Of a DNA stretch of 64,000 nucleotides, positions 35,348-43,438 are shown piece by piece. Positions within the stretch are counted from its first letter, which is position 1. Every line of letters begins with the position of its first letter. Origin of the DNA: Paenibacillus chondroitinus NBRC 15376. Its GTDB lineage: Bacteria > Bacillota > Bacilli > Paenibacillales > NBRC-103111. The position numbers were made by a program, and so were the translations under genes. The DNA is taken from positions 1-64,000 of the forward strand of contig NZ_BILW01000032.1 of NCBI RefSeq assembly GCF_004000765.1, written 5' to 3'. Under the pieces are notes generated by a model, which saw only the letters and a list, made by a program, of their open reading frames with translations, ran no database searches and was not told where the DNA came from.

Positions 35348-36893
35348 AAGCTGTGCTCCTTTCGCGCGGTATATATGCGGTAACTGTTGTTCCCATAGCT
35401 TCCTCAGATTGGAATGTAATTGAGCCATTCAAAGCTCTGATCCGGCTCTCCATACCGCCCAATCCAAACCTTCCCTCATGATGCCTGTCCACGGACTTCA
35501 TTCCGATTCCGTCATCCTTAATCATTACCGTCCATTGCACGCTCGTAACCTCAATCGTAACGTGAAGCTGCTTCGCTTTTGCGTGTTTGATGACGTTATT
35601 GGCCGCTTCCTCCACCAAGTGATAAATCGCGCCTTCGACGTCCACCTGTTCTTGCGAAACCCACCCGATATGTTCAAAAATCGGCTTTACCCCCGTGTGC
35701 TCTGTGATGCGCTGCAGCATTTTTTCAATCGCGTAATGGAGATTCAGCGTTCTCTTCTCATCCTTAAGCTCGGTAATGAATTGCCGGATATCGCGGTGGC
35801 TTTCTTTCACCTTCTTCTCGATCTCGGTTACGTAAGGGAGCATCTCATCGCGCGCATGCGCAGGTAGGGCATTTTTCAACTGAAACAGCTGAATAGAAAT
35901 AAAGAACAGCTCTTGTGTGATGCCGTCATGAATGTTTTGTGCAATCGTATTGCGCTCTATCGCGACCGCGGCTTCCTCTGCTTCCAGCAGCTCCTCGTCA
36001 CTGAAATGAATGGCTTCCAGCCTCATAAGCAGGAACTGGATGTACATTTTGTGCAGGATAGATAATTCATTTTTCTCCGCCTTCACCAACAGCCAGCCAT
36101 AGGATTTCCCGCCCCGATCGAGCAGCGTCTGGATGTACAGCGACTCTAATTCACCTGTGGGAGATGGCATTTGGGCATACATCCTCTGACCGTGCAGCGA
36201 CGTATTTTGCTTCATATAGTTCGTGAAATAGGTATGCTTCCAGCTCAGCGCTTTCTCGTTCTGTCTATCGCTTTCCATACAGAGAATGACTTCACGCTCA
36301 TCCAAAATTTTCTTGAGCAGCCCTTCTAAATAAAGAATGCCCCCCTGCTTCCTCGGCTGTCGCGCCATAAAACGAGAGGAATAAATCATCACCAGCTTGC
36401 GGTATTGTTTACGTACTGCTTGGATGGTGTAATGTGCAAAACTTATCAAACAAAAGTAACCGAGAACAACAAAGCTATAATCAAAATGGTTCAGCAAATA
36501 AATGTACGCAGCCCTCTCGGAAGTCAGCGCAAAGATGAACGGGAGCAATAGCGCATAACAAAAAGAGATCCGGTAATACCCCCGCCATGTCACGAACCGT
36601 TTGACCATTAATAGGCCGGTAAAACAGTAGATTAAGAACGGTGAGGACAACCCTCCCGTTAGCCAAAGCAGGTAAATCCCAAAACCGATATCAACAGCAG
36701 ATGCTGCAATCGCGGCTTTTTTACCCATTTTAAAAAGATATAACAGACTGTAGGCCGTGTGAAAAAGAACCGCTGCCAACAACAATCCCGGCGTCACGTT
36801 CCCCGATTTGGTATAAATCAGGAGCCCCATCAACAGCAGCACCCATCTGCCTCCAAAAAATACATACAAGCTCGATTTGGTAGTTAGAAACAT
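35340..36893 (-). CDS. HisKA_3-type sensor histidine kinase
   Basis: A 517-residue membrane kinase. There are six or so N-terminal helices (about 8-165) with little extracellular sequence, a GAF-like or unassigned middle (about 170-295), a HisKA_3 dimerisation helix with phospho-acceptor His322 in IAQNIHDGITQELF, and an HATPase domain (EEAANNVIKHAKA, DDGIGM, GRFGLGGMESRI). Such kinases pair with NarL-type regulators; both the overlapping receiver and the divergent NarL gene are candidates. The ATG at 36893 follows AGGAG at nine bases. Confidence 0.9.
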   Translation of the reverse strand: MFLTTKSSLYVFFGGRWVLLLMGLLIYTKSGNVTPGLLLAAVLFHTAYSLLYLFKMGKKAAIAASAVDIGFGIYLLWLTGGLSSPFLIYCFTGLLMVKRFVTWRGYYRISFCYALLLPFIFALTSERAAYIYLLNHFDYSFVVLGYFCLISFAHYTIQAVRKQYRKLVMIYSSRFMARQPRKQGGILYLEGLLKKILDEREVILCMESDRQNEKALSWKHTYFTNYMKQNTSLHGQRMYAQMPSPTGELESLYIQTLLDRGGKSYGWLLVKAEKNELSILHKMYIQFLLMRLEAIHFSDEELLEAEEAAVAIERNTIAQNIHDGITQELFFISIQLFQLKNALPAHARDEMLPYVTEIEKKVKESHRDIRQFITELKDEKRTLNLHYAIEKMLQRITEHTGVKPIFEHIGWVSQEQVDVEGAIYHLVEEAANNVIKHAKAKQLHVTIEVTSVQWTVMIKDDGIGMKSVDRHHEGRFGLGGMESRIRALNGSITFQSEEAMGTTVTAYIPRERSTAYV

Positions 36894-36987
36894 CGACAAA
36901 TACTCCTAAACTTTATCAATTCTTAATGGTCTTTCGACTACTTTTGTTATACAATGAAGCAGTCAATAACAATCGTAGGTAAAAAGC

Positions 36988-37007
36988 ACTAGGAAATTAT
37001 ACCTAGT
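36988..37007. promoter_or_regulatory. Hyphenated palindrome, possible operator
   Basis: ACTAGG and CCTAGT (36988-36993, 37002-37007) are separated by AAATTATA in the intergenic region between the divergent kinase and regulator genes. A near-repeat GTAGGTA lies just upstream. Symmetry and position suit a response-regulator site; no factor is proven. Confidence 0.4.
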
Positions 37008-37051
37008 TTCAGTATATCATAGATCGTATCAATTTGGAGGGAAACCAATCG

Positions 37052-37693
37052 ATGAATATGATTATCCTTGATGACCATCCGCTTGTTCGCAAAGGCATTT
37101 GCACCATTGTTTCATCTGGTCAGTTCATGAATATTGTTGGGGAAGCAGCGAATACGACGGAGGCTTTACGGCTTCTGGATCAGACGAACCCCGATCTTGT
37201 GCTCGTAGATTTGAATCTGGGGAATGAGAACGGCATCGATTTCATACAAGAGGCACGCAGGGCTGGACATGCTTGTAAATATATCATTTTAACTTCTTCC
37301 ATCACGCAAAGTGAGCTTCAGCTCGCACAGTCCATGCAAATTGAAGGCGTCTGTTTAAAGGAAGCGTTTCCAGAAGATTTGTTATACGGCATTGAAGTTG
37401 TCGCTCGCGGTCGTAAGTACTATGATCCGGTATTGATGGGATCGATCATGGAGCATAAATCAGGCAGGGAAAAGCAAGAGTTGTCTGAACTGACTCCCAA
37501 AGAACTTGAAGTGTTGATGTCGCTCGGCAAAGGCCGCTCGAATAAGGAAATTGCTAACGCCCTCTATATCACTGAGTTTACCGTCAAGAAGCACGTGAGC
37601 CAGGTTCTGGCCAAGTTAGAACTAGCCGATCGGACGCAAGCCGCTTTATATGCCTTGTCCAAAGGGTTAGTTCAATTCGAAATGCAGCGTTAA
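37052..37693 (+). CDS. NarL-family response regulator
   Basis: A 213-residue regulator with receiver domain (1-125, MNMIILDDHPLVRKG, Asp53 in LVDLNLG) and a C-terminal LuxR HTH (about 148-205: LTPKELEVLMSLGKGRSNKEIANALYI then EFTVKKHVSQVLAKL). It is transcribed divergently from the kinase operon and is the probable DNA-binding output of that kinase. The switch threonine region reads TSSITQSE and the Lys is in VCLKEAF. GGAGGG precedes the ATG at 37052. Confidence 0.92.
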   Translation: MNMIILDDHPLVRKGICTIVSSGQFMNIVGEAANTTEALRLLDQTNPDLVLVDLNLGNENGIDFIQEARRAGHACKYIILTSSITQSELQLAQSMQIEGVCLKEAFPEDLLYGIEVVARGRKYYDPVLMGSIMEHKSGREKQELSELTPKELEVLMSLGKGRSNKEIANALYITEFTVKKHVSQVLAKLELADRTQAALYALSKGLVQFEMQR

Positions 37694-37708
37694 TCGCATA
37701 TATAAAGG

Positions 37709-37743
37709 AAGATCCGCCGGGATAACCCGCCGGATCTTTTTTT
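37709..37743. terminator. Intrinsic terminator
   Basis: AAGATCCG-CC-GGG and CCCG-CC-GGATCTT arms with loop ATAA, followed by seven T on the plus strand. Confidence 0.82.
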
Positions 37744-37747
37744 GGCT

Positions 37748-38308
37748 TTACAGGTCAAGAGGCTCAGCAATCCGATGCATCGGGAGCAGCGAGAAGACGG
37801 CATAACCTTTCACATCTTTGATGTGTACAGGACCCAGCGATGGGTCACGGCTATCCTTACTTTCGCCCAAATTGCGATTATCTCCAACTACGAACAGGTA
37901 GCCGTTTGGAATTGTCTGTACGTCCATATTTTCCGATTTGCCGGCTGTATACAGCTCAGGCAGCGGTGTTTCGTTGACGTAGATGACGCCATCTCGAATG
38001 AATACGCGATCGCCTTGAACGGCAATGACGCGTTTAATAATGCTGAATTCTAAGCGGTCATCCTTGATAACGACCACATCGCCGTACTTTGGCGTTTTAA
38101 AAAATAGCGATACTTTATTCATTAGCAGAACATTGCCGCTTTGCAGCGTCGGATTCATGGAATTACCAGAAACCCTCGTCAGTCCTATCATGTTATTAAT
38201 CAATATAAAGGCTAGAGAGAGCAGTAAAATGAATCGAACCCAACCCCAGAATTCACTTTTATGCCTAGTCGCTGCCGGCTTCTTACGTGCCAAAACTTCA
38301 TCTGCCAT
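37748..38308 (-). CDS. lepB: Signal peptidase I
   Basis: A 186-residue type I signal peptidase. One N-terminal membrane helix (about 22-42) is followed by catalytic Ser50 in SGNSMNPTL, catalytic Lys92 in IIKRVIAVQGD, and box E VVGDNRNLGESKDSR. Its size and single helix match the Bacillus SipS/T type rather than the archaeal-like SipW. It lies 74 bp downstream of three genes encoding related exported proteins, which suggests it may process them, though it probably has general substrates too. Confidence 0.94.
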   Translation of the reverse strand: MADEVLARKKPAATRHKSEFWGWVRFILLLSLAFILINNMIGLTRVSGNSMNPTLQSGNVLLMNKVSLFFKTPKYGDVVVIKDDRLEFSIIKRVIAVQGDRVFIRDGVIYVNETPLPELYTAGKSENMDVQTIPNGYLFVVGDNRNLGESKDSRDPSLGPVHIKDVKGYAVFSLLPMHRIAEPLDL

Positions 38309-38382
38309 GTTGCTTTCCCACCCTCGCTAACTTTCTTGCTAAATTATGATCGATTGTACGCGACATGACTTACACTTGCATC

Positions 38383-39039
38383 TTACTTCTGCTGCTGCCC
38401 ATAAACATCCGAAATGACCGTCGGCGGTTGGATCTCTGGTTGTGCCGCAGGTGGTACTGAAGGTGGTACTGAAGGTGGTACTACTGACGGCGGTACTACA
38501 GGCGGTGCTGCAGGCGGTATCGCTGGTGCACTAGGTGGCGGCGCTACCAAAATGATAGGCGGGCTCTGCGTGAACACCATAGCCGGTGGTACGTAGCTGC
38601 CTGCTAATGAGTCCATGGCATCTTTGGCGCTGTCGAGAATGGTTTGCAGCTTATCCAAAATTTGTTTGCGGTCCTGCTCCGTTTTGACCTCCGTGCCGGC
38701 AAGCAGGCTTTGTGCATGCTGCTCGAGTGCCTGCAGATGAAGCTGTTTCTGCGTATCTGTGAAAGATTGAAGGCTTCTAGTGGATGCTTCAAGTCGAAGC
38801 TGCAATTCTTTCTTTAACATTTCCTTCTGCGCATCCGTCTCTGATTTCATGGATTGATCCAATCCTTGGATGACCTGCTCCGTCTTCTTGTTAAACCAAG
38901 AAGCCATTGCGCCGGCAATATCCATATCCGCATAGGAAATTCCGGCGGACGCCGTAAGAACGACAGTTAAAGAAACAATTCCGGCTGCGACAATCCGCTT
39001 GGACTTCATCTTACGCTTCTTCTCATTTCTGCTCATCAT
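38383..39039 (-). CDS. Exported helical protein with proline-rich tail
   Basis: A 218-residue exported protein. A basic start (RNEKKRKMKSKR) and hydrophobic segment lead to a cleavage site near SYA-D. The mature part opens with MASWFNKKTEQVIQG, then a long helical region rich in Gln, Lys and Glu (about 50-145), then a Pro-Val-Ser tail of repeated PPSVPP/PPAAPP units (about 160-200). The signal peptide plus (A/L)xxW(F/Y) opening is shared with the next two upstream genes. The ATG at 39039 follows GGGAGG. The function is unknown. Confidence 0.72.
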   Translation of the reverse strand: MMSRNEKKRKMKSKRIVAAGIVSLTVVLTASAGISYADMDIAGAMASWFNKKTEQVIQGLDQSMKSETDAQKEMLKKELQLRLEASTRSLQSFTDTQKQLHLQALEQHAQSLLAGTEVKTEQDRKQILDKLQTILDSAKDAMDSLAGSYVPPAMVFTQSPPIILVAPPPSAPAIPPAAPPVVPPSVVPPSVPPSVPPAAQPEIQPPTVISDVYGQQQK

Positions 39040-39110
39040 GTCCATTCCTCCCTTTTCTCAAAGTAAGCGTATGACCCCGAAACCGGGGCCCGTCCGCTTA
39101 AGGCATTGTA

Positions 39111-39881
39111 TTATTTCAAACCGTTAAGTACGATGTTCTCCAGAGCTGTTTTACCAGAAGCTTCAAGAGCGTCGCCTTTATCCGTAATTGTTTTAATGTT
39201 AGCTGCTTCCAGATCATCAGCAAGCTTTTGAAGTTCTGCCAATTTAGCTGCAATTTTAGCTGTTAAGTTATCTTTAATTTCTTTGGATGCTGCTGTTCTT
39301 TCTTGGCTCAGCAAGTTGTTAAGCTCTGTTTTTGTCGTTTCAATTTTGGTCGTCAATGTCGCCGCTGCTTGCGTTTGCGTTGTTGCAACGCCAGCTTCCA
39401 GAGCATTCAAGGATTTTTTACCTTGCTCGTTTACATCGTGGATGATGTCTAATTTGCCGGCAAATCCAAGGCCATCGATAACACCATTGTTAAAGTTGTT
39501 GGCATCACTTACGACTTTGTCATACTCGCCAGGCATGTTAGCTACAATGCTTCCTTTTTTCGCGTCAATGGCATTGGAGTAGGCCGTTACTTGACCGTTG
39601 ATAGCACCTTGCGTTTGCGTCGTTTCTGTTGTGCCTGCTGTTTTCACATCATTCACAGCACCATTGTTGATCGCTTTGTAATCCGAAACCATCTTGTCGT
39701 TATTGGAAGCAACGAAGCTTGCTACATCTCCAGCTACTAAAGCTTTTGTTACTTTAGTCGCGCTGTTATACCAGCTTTGAAGCTGTCCGCCAGCGTCTGT
39801 TGCTGCAAATGCTGTTCCCATACCCGCTACTAATCCTGTTGCGATAACCCCAACTGCCAATTTACTTTTCAATGCTTTCAT
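39111..39881 (-). CDS. Exported helical protein, Ala/Thr/Gln-rich
   Basis: A 256-residue exported protein: signal peptide (MKALKSKLAVGVIATGLVAG to AFA-A), mature start TDAGGQLQSWYNSATK, then almost entirely predicted helix and coiled coil, rich in Ala, Thr, Asn and Lys, with QTQGAINGQV and VATTQTQAAATLTTK segments. Hydrophobic spacing suggests fibre-like or tropomyosin-like packing. There are no cysteines and no enzyme motifs. It is the largest of three related exported proteins here. A ribosome binding site (GGGAGATTGATGAACG) precedes the ATG. Confidence 0.75.
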   Translation of the reverse strand: MKALKSKLAVGVIATGLVAGMGTAFAATDAGGQLQSWYNSATKVTKALVAGDVASFVASNNDKMVSDYKAINNGAVNDVKTAGTTETTQTQGAINGQVTAYSNAIDAKKGSIVANMPGEYDKVVSDANNFNNGVIDGLGFAGKLDIIHDVNEQGKKSLNALEAGVATTQTQAAATLTTKIETTKTELNNLLSQERTAASKEIKDNLTAKIAAKLAELQKLADDLEAANIKTITDKGDALEASGKTALENIVLNGLK

Positions 39882-39940
39882 CGTTCATCAATCTCCCTTG
39901 GTATCATTTTATTTGTTGAATCATAATTCACAAAGATGGC

Positions 39941-40402
39941 CTACTTCCCTGATGTTAACGTTAATTCCTGAAGCATCTGAACAGCCAACTGATCTACTTC
40001 ATGGTCCAGCTTCTCGTTCGAAGCAAGGACATACTTGTCAAATTGCGCCGGCCCTTCGGTCTTCGTCAGCTCTTCCGCTATGCTTTCAATTTGACTTGCG
40101 TAGTCTTGGCTAATCGCCTCTACGCGGTTCCTCGCTTGTTGGCTCTGAGCGTCCTGAACCTGCCTCAGTCTGGCGGCATTGCTTGAGAGCATCTCATCCG
40201 CCCCTGCTTGCATGGCTTGTCTACTTTCGTTTAAAGCACGCAAAGCTTTGCTGTCCACTTCGCTCTTGCCCGTCTGAAAACTCGCCTTGTACCAGTTTTG
40301 CAGCGGCAAACTTGCATCGGAGTAGGCATAGGCCGTACTCATGATGAGGAAAGTCGAGAGGCTCAATGAACCGATCATCACTTTTCGTTTTAAACGGATC
40401 AT
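39941..40402 (-). CDS. Exported helical protein, short paralogue
   Basis: A 153-residue exported protein. MIRLKRKVMIGSLSLSTFLI leads to a signal cleavage near AYA-Y; the mature start DASLPLQNWYKASFQTGKS matches the LQSWYNSATK of its neighbour. The rest is a single long charged helical region (SSNAARLRQVQDAQSQQARNR, then IESIAEELTKTEG). There are no membrane segments or catalytic motifs. It is first of the three on the minus strand and may be the start of an operon ending in the signal peptidase gene. AAGGAGG is about 12 bases before the ATG. Confidence 0.72.
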   Translation of the reverse strand: MIRLKRKVMIGSLSLSTFLIMSTAYAYSDASLPLQNWYKASFQTGKSEVDSKALRALNESRQAMQAGADEMLSSNAARLRQVQDAQSQQARNRVEAISQDYASQIESIAEELTKTEGPAQFDKYVLASNEKLDHEVDQLAVQMLQELTLTSGK

Positions 40403-40606
40403 CGTGCTGCCCTGCCTCCTTCGTGTTCTGCACTTGCTTACAAATTTATTGTAGCTCAGCATACACTTTGCGCCTTCCTACACAAGAGTAATTTATTACT
40501 GCTACCTTGGTAGGGGGTCGATGGTATACTTTCGTACCAGGTCGAATGGAGACTTCATTTACAACCGCTCTTTGGGGGGTGCTTTATTCTTGCTCTTCTG
40601 CTGACA

Positions 40607-40795
40607 ATGGGCACTGAAACCACTTGGGTATCCGGACTTGCTGTCGGCGCGTTGATCGGTCTGAGTATCTCTCTAAAAATCGGCATGAATTACCTATTCG
40701 AAAAAGCAAAGCTCCCGCTATACTTCATCACCGTCGGCTACCACCTGGTGGCCTATGTCATCGGCGGCATCATTATTGGTGCTTGGTGGGGGTAG
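40607..40795 (+). CDS. Small membrane protein
   Basis: A 62-residue protein with two hydrophobic segments (WVSGLAVGALIGLSISL and ITVGYHLVAYVIGGIIIGAWWG) and a basic middle. No ribosome binding site is near the ATG at 40607; the frame continues upstream through hydrophobic residues (FILALLLT) but without a standard start. The start is therefore uncertain. It is followed by a strong terminator. The function is unknown. Confidence 0.5.
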   Translation: MGTETTWVSGLAVGALIGLSISLKIGMNYLFEKAKLPLYFITVGYHLVAYVIGGIIIGAWWG

Positions 40796-40804
40796 AAAAA
40801 CGAT

Positions 40805-40859
40805 AAAGAGCCATCCCATCGTGATCTTGCTTGCAAGATTGGGGGATAGCTCTTTTTTT
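40805..40859 (+). terminator. Intrinsic terminator
   Basis: AAAGAGC (40805-40811) pairs with GCTCTTT (40849-40855), with inner ATCTTGC/GCAAGAT pairing, followed by a T-run. Confidence 0.82.
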
Positions 40860-40904
40860 CTATTATCCGTGATTCAATTACGATCAATTGGTGTAATAAG
40901 GTAA

Positions 40905-40990
40905 GTCCCCAAGCCATATCGCGAACCCCTGCATATACTGGAGCAGGACCCTTTTGGGAACACAACCTCCAGCTGAATCCAACAGCTGGA
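40905..40990 (+). promoter_or_regulatory. Possible structured leader RNA
   Basis: Three stems can be drawn ahead of the next gene: CCCAA/TTGGG (40908-40912, 40954-40958) enclosing CCTGC/GCAGG (40928-40932, 40943-40947), then CCAGCTG/CAGCTGG (40969-40975, 40983-40989). No known riboswitch class was recognised. There is no T-run after the last stem, so if regulatory it would act on translation or stability. Confidence 0.3.
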
Positions 40991-41018
40991 CTATAACCTG
41001 TCTACGGTGGTATCTACG

Positions 41019-41297
41019 ATGGAAAAACAACTTATAGCCGCAAAATATGACCTGCTCCACGTTCTTGGGCTAGCTTCCGAGGAAGACATCTACAATGCCC
41101 AATATAATGGGCTGTCACTGGCCGATATCGCTGAGGCGAATAAGGTCGATGTGCAAAAAGTAATTGATCTTCAGCTCGCTGAGCTCATCGAACAGCTCAA
41201 TGAGCGCCTGTCCAGCGGCAGTATCACACCTGAGCAGTACTACGCTCAACAAGCTGAACTGCCTGAAATTATTATTAGAAGCGTCTACGCCTTATAA
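41019..41297 (+). CDS. Small helical protein of unknown function
   Basis: A 92-residue acidic, mostly helical soluble protein. The middle LSLADIAEANKVDVQKVIDLQL resembles a helix-turn-helix-like or DUF-type repeat found in Firmicute spore and cell-surface proteins, followed by LNERLSSGSITPEQYYAQ. The ATG at 41019 has GGTGG at eight bases; a GTG four codons earlier overlaps that site. It ends at a strong terminator. The family was not recognised with certainty. Confidence 0.6.
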   Translation: MEKQLIAAKYDLLHVLGLASEEDIYNAQYNGLSLADIAEANKVDVQKVIDLQLAELIEQLNERLSSGSITPEQYYAQQAELPEIIIRSVYAL

Positions 41298-41306
41298 TCA
41301 CGCGAG

Positions 41307-41350
41307 AGCTGTCTCGAAAGTAGAGATTTCTACTTTTGAGACGGCTTTTT
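41307..41350 (+). terminator. Intrinsic terminator
   Basis: AGCTGTCTCGAAAGTAGA and TCTACTTTTGAGACGGCT form a long stem around GATT, followed by TTTTT. Confidence 0.88.
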
Positions 41351-41484
41351 CATGGTTACTGGCTCGCCAAGGTTCAAGTTCCACAAACCTCACCCATAGC
41401 AGCTGATCCATCTCCCCCTCCAATTAGCCACCTTTCGCCAGATTTACCCGAAACTCGCCCGCATTTGCAAATTTTCTCCACTTG

Positions 41485-41513
41485 TTGCAAACCCCTTTCT
41501 GTGTCACTATCAA
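41485..41513 (+). promoter_or_regulatory. Predicted promoter of AraC-type activator
   Basis: TTGCAA (41485-41490), 17 bp, TATCAA. TTTGCAA (41464-41470) and TTGCAAA (41485-41491) form an inverted repeat overlapping the -35, which could be an operator. Confidence 0.4.
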
Positions 41514-41549
41514 AGAAAGCATTTTCTAGGACTGGAAAGGATTCCGAAT

Positions 41550-42347
41550 ATGAATTTTCAACAGCTTATCCCCCTCGTCCCGCTCATTGAGCAGATCGAA
41601 ACCTGCAGTACCTCCCTTACGCTCGGATGTCCGGCTGGCATGTACCAGCTTATTATTGTTCGTCGCGGTCATGTAACGCTGCATCAGAATAACCAGGAAC
41701 CATCGGTTTGTTCGCAAGCCTATGCTTGCCATCCCGAGCATGGTTCCTACACCATACAAGTTCCCAAAACCAAAACCGCCGAATACATCGTTATCACCTA
41801 CAGGATGATACCAGACGGTTACCCATGGTCCTTGCATGGCCCTCTCACAACCTTGAGTGAAATCAAAATCCACTATATGCTGGACGAGCTGCTCCGGACG
41901 ACGGAGGACATCCATCCACTGTCGGCAGAGGAAATAGCCGCTCAAACGATTCGCAAGCGCATGATGCTGGAGCGTATTCTTTTCATCTATCTATATGAGT
42001 CCCATTTAACTCAGGACAAGAAGTCATCCAGCGAATCCATTGAGGAAATCCTTTCCTATATGAACGAGCACTATATGTTGGAGCTTTCACTTCCGATGCT
42101 GGCTCGACGGGCAGGTATGAGTGTCGGCTACTTCACCGTTCTTTTTAAAAAACAAACCGGGATGACGATGATGAATTACTTGTACACCCTGCGCATTGAG
42201 AAAGCGAAGCAAATGTTTCTTCACACCGATTTACTGGCCAAAGAAGTGGCAGGACGTGTCGGATTCATCGACTATTTCCATTTCAGTAAAGTATTCAAAA
42301 AGAAAACCGGCACCTCCCCGTCGGAATTCGTCGCCAACCAAGATTAA
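41550..42347 (+). CDS. AraC-family activator of iron uptake
   Basis: A 265-residue AraC/XylS-type regulator. The N-terminal half is a cupin-like sensing domain (YQLIIVRRGHVTLHQNN, YACHPEHGSYTIQVP) and the C-terminal about 105 residues hold two helix-turn-helix motifs (LARRAGMSVGYFTVLFKKQTG, KEVAGRVGFIDYFHFSKVFKKKTGTSPSEF). Directly upstream of a ferric-siderophore uptake operon, it resembles Btr of Bacillus subtilis, which activates siderophore uptake on binding its ligand. AAAGGA precedes the ATG. The effector is unknown. Confidence 0.88.
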   Translation: MNFQQLIPLVPLIEQIETCSTSLTLGCPAGMYQLIIVRRGHVTLHQNNQEPSVCSQAYACHPEHGSYTIQVPKTKTAEYIVITYRMIPDGYPWSLHGPLTTLSEIKIHYMLDELLRTTEDIHPLSAEEIAAQTIRKRMMLERILFIYLYESHLTQDKKSSSESIEEILSYMNEHYMLELSLPMLARRAGMSVGYFTVLFKKQTGMTMMNYLYTLRIEKAKQMFLHTDLLAKEVAGRVGFIDYFHFSKVFKKKTGTSPSEFVANQD

Positions 42348-42400
42348 TCTAATTATTAGACATGCTAATTATGCAAATTAGACATGTCCTTACATAGGAA

Positions 42401-42440
42401 TTGAGCGTATTATTTCAAATGAGAATAATAATCATTGTCA
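42401..42440 (+). promoter_or_regulatory. Fur box over siderophore-operon promoter
   Basis: TTGAGC (42401-42406), 17 bp, AATAAT (42424-42429). The -10 and start region (42420-42440) match the Fur box: TGAGAATAATAATCATTGTC, close to TGATAATNATTATCA. Iron-dependent repression of the following operon is expected. Confidence 0.78.
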
Positions 42441-42456
42441 TGGGGGAGTCAACAAA

Positions 42457-43434
42457 ATGAAACACTTTTTTACTCGTTTTAGCCTGCTCGCATTGATCAC
42501 CGTGTTTGCACTGAGCCTAGCGGCTTGCGGCAAATCGACGAATACCGAAACCGCAGCAGCAACAACTACGCCTGCCGCAGCAAGCCAGAAACCTGCCGCT
42601 CAAGCGGACGGTAAAATCACCGTACAGGATGCTACAGGAACGCTTGAACTGCCTAAGAAACCGGAACGCATCGTAGCTATGGAATTTGGATTCACGGACA
42701 TCCTCGTCACACTAGGCGTGCAGCCGGTTGGTGTTGCAGATGATGACAGCCCGGATCTATTGATGGATTCTGTTAAAGCCCAACTCAAAACCTACAAGTC
42801 CGTAGGGTCCCGTTACGAGCCAAACATTGAACTAATTTCCTCACTGAAACCGGATTTGATCATTGCTGACATTAACAAACATAAGAATGCCATTGCCCAA
42901 CTTAAAGGTATTGCACCGGTCCTTGTATTGGATGATTTCCAAGCCGACTACAATCAAATGCTGAAAAACGTTGGCATTATCGCAAAAGCCATTGGTAAAG
43001 AAGAGGAAGGCAAGAAACGTCTGGCTGAACACCAAGCTAAGGTTGATGCGGTGAAAAAGAAACTAACCGCTACAAACCTTCGGGTACTTCCAGCGGTTGT
43101 GAATCCCAAAGGATTCTTCGCACATTCGGACCACGCTTACAGCGGTTCTTTCCTAGCGATGCTTGGTTACACGGATCCTGTTAAAAATGCCGCTGCCTAC
43201 CCGCAAATTACACTTGAGCAGCTCGTAGAAGCAAATCCGCAAGTCCTGTTCCTAATGCCAACGGAGAAAGAAACAATTGTTAAACAATGGGAAACAAATC
43301 CGCTATGGCAAAAAATAGACGCTGTAGGTAACAAGAAAGTATTTACTGTAGAGCGTCGTGACTGGTCTCTATCACGCGGATTCCTGGGATCCGAGAAAAT
43401 TCTTGATGATATCGTGAAGAATTTGGGGCAATAG
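42457..43434 (+). CDS. Iron-siderophore substrate-binding lipoprotein
   Basis: A 325-residue binding protein with lipobox LAAC (lipid on Cys24), a Thr/Ala-rich linker, and the two-lobe fold of siderophore-binding proteins: PKKPERIVAMEFGFTDILVTLGVQPVGVADD, SRYEPNIELISSLKPDLIIAD, IAPVLVL, and the C-terminal lobe with HAYSGSFLAMLGYTD. It resembles the Bacillus YfiY/YfmC group, which bind hydroxamate or citrate siderophores. It is first of a Fur-controlled operon with two permease genes. GGGGGAG precedes the ATG. Confidence 0.92.
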   Translation: MKHFFTRFSLLALITVFALSLAACGKSTNTETAAATTTPAAASQKPAAQADGKITVQDATGTLELPKKPERIVAMEFGFTDILVTLGVQPVGVADDDSPDLLMDSVKAQLKTYKSVGSRYEPNIELISSLKPDLIIADINKHKNAIAQLKGIAPVLVLDDFQADYNQMLKNVGIIAKAIGKEEEGKKRLAEHQAKVDAVKKKLTATNLRVLPAVVNPKGFFAHSDHAYSGSFLAMLGYTDPVKNAAAYPQITLEQLVEANPQVLFLMPTEKETIVKQWETNPLWQKIDAVGNKKVFTVERRDWSLSRGFLGSEKILDDIVKNLGQ

Positions 43435-43438
43435 TCCA

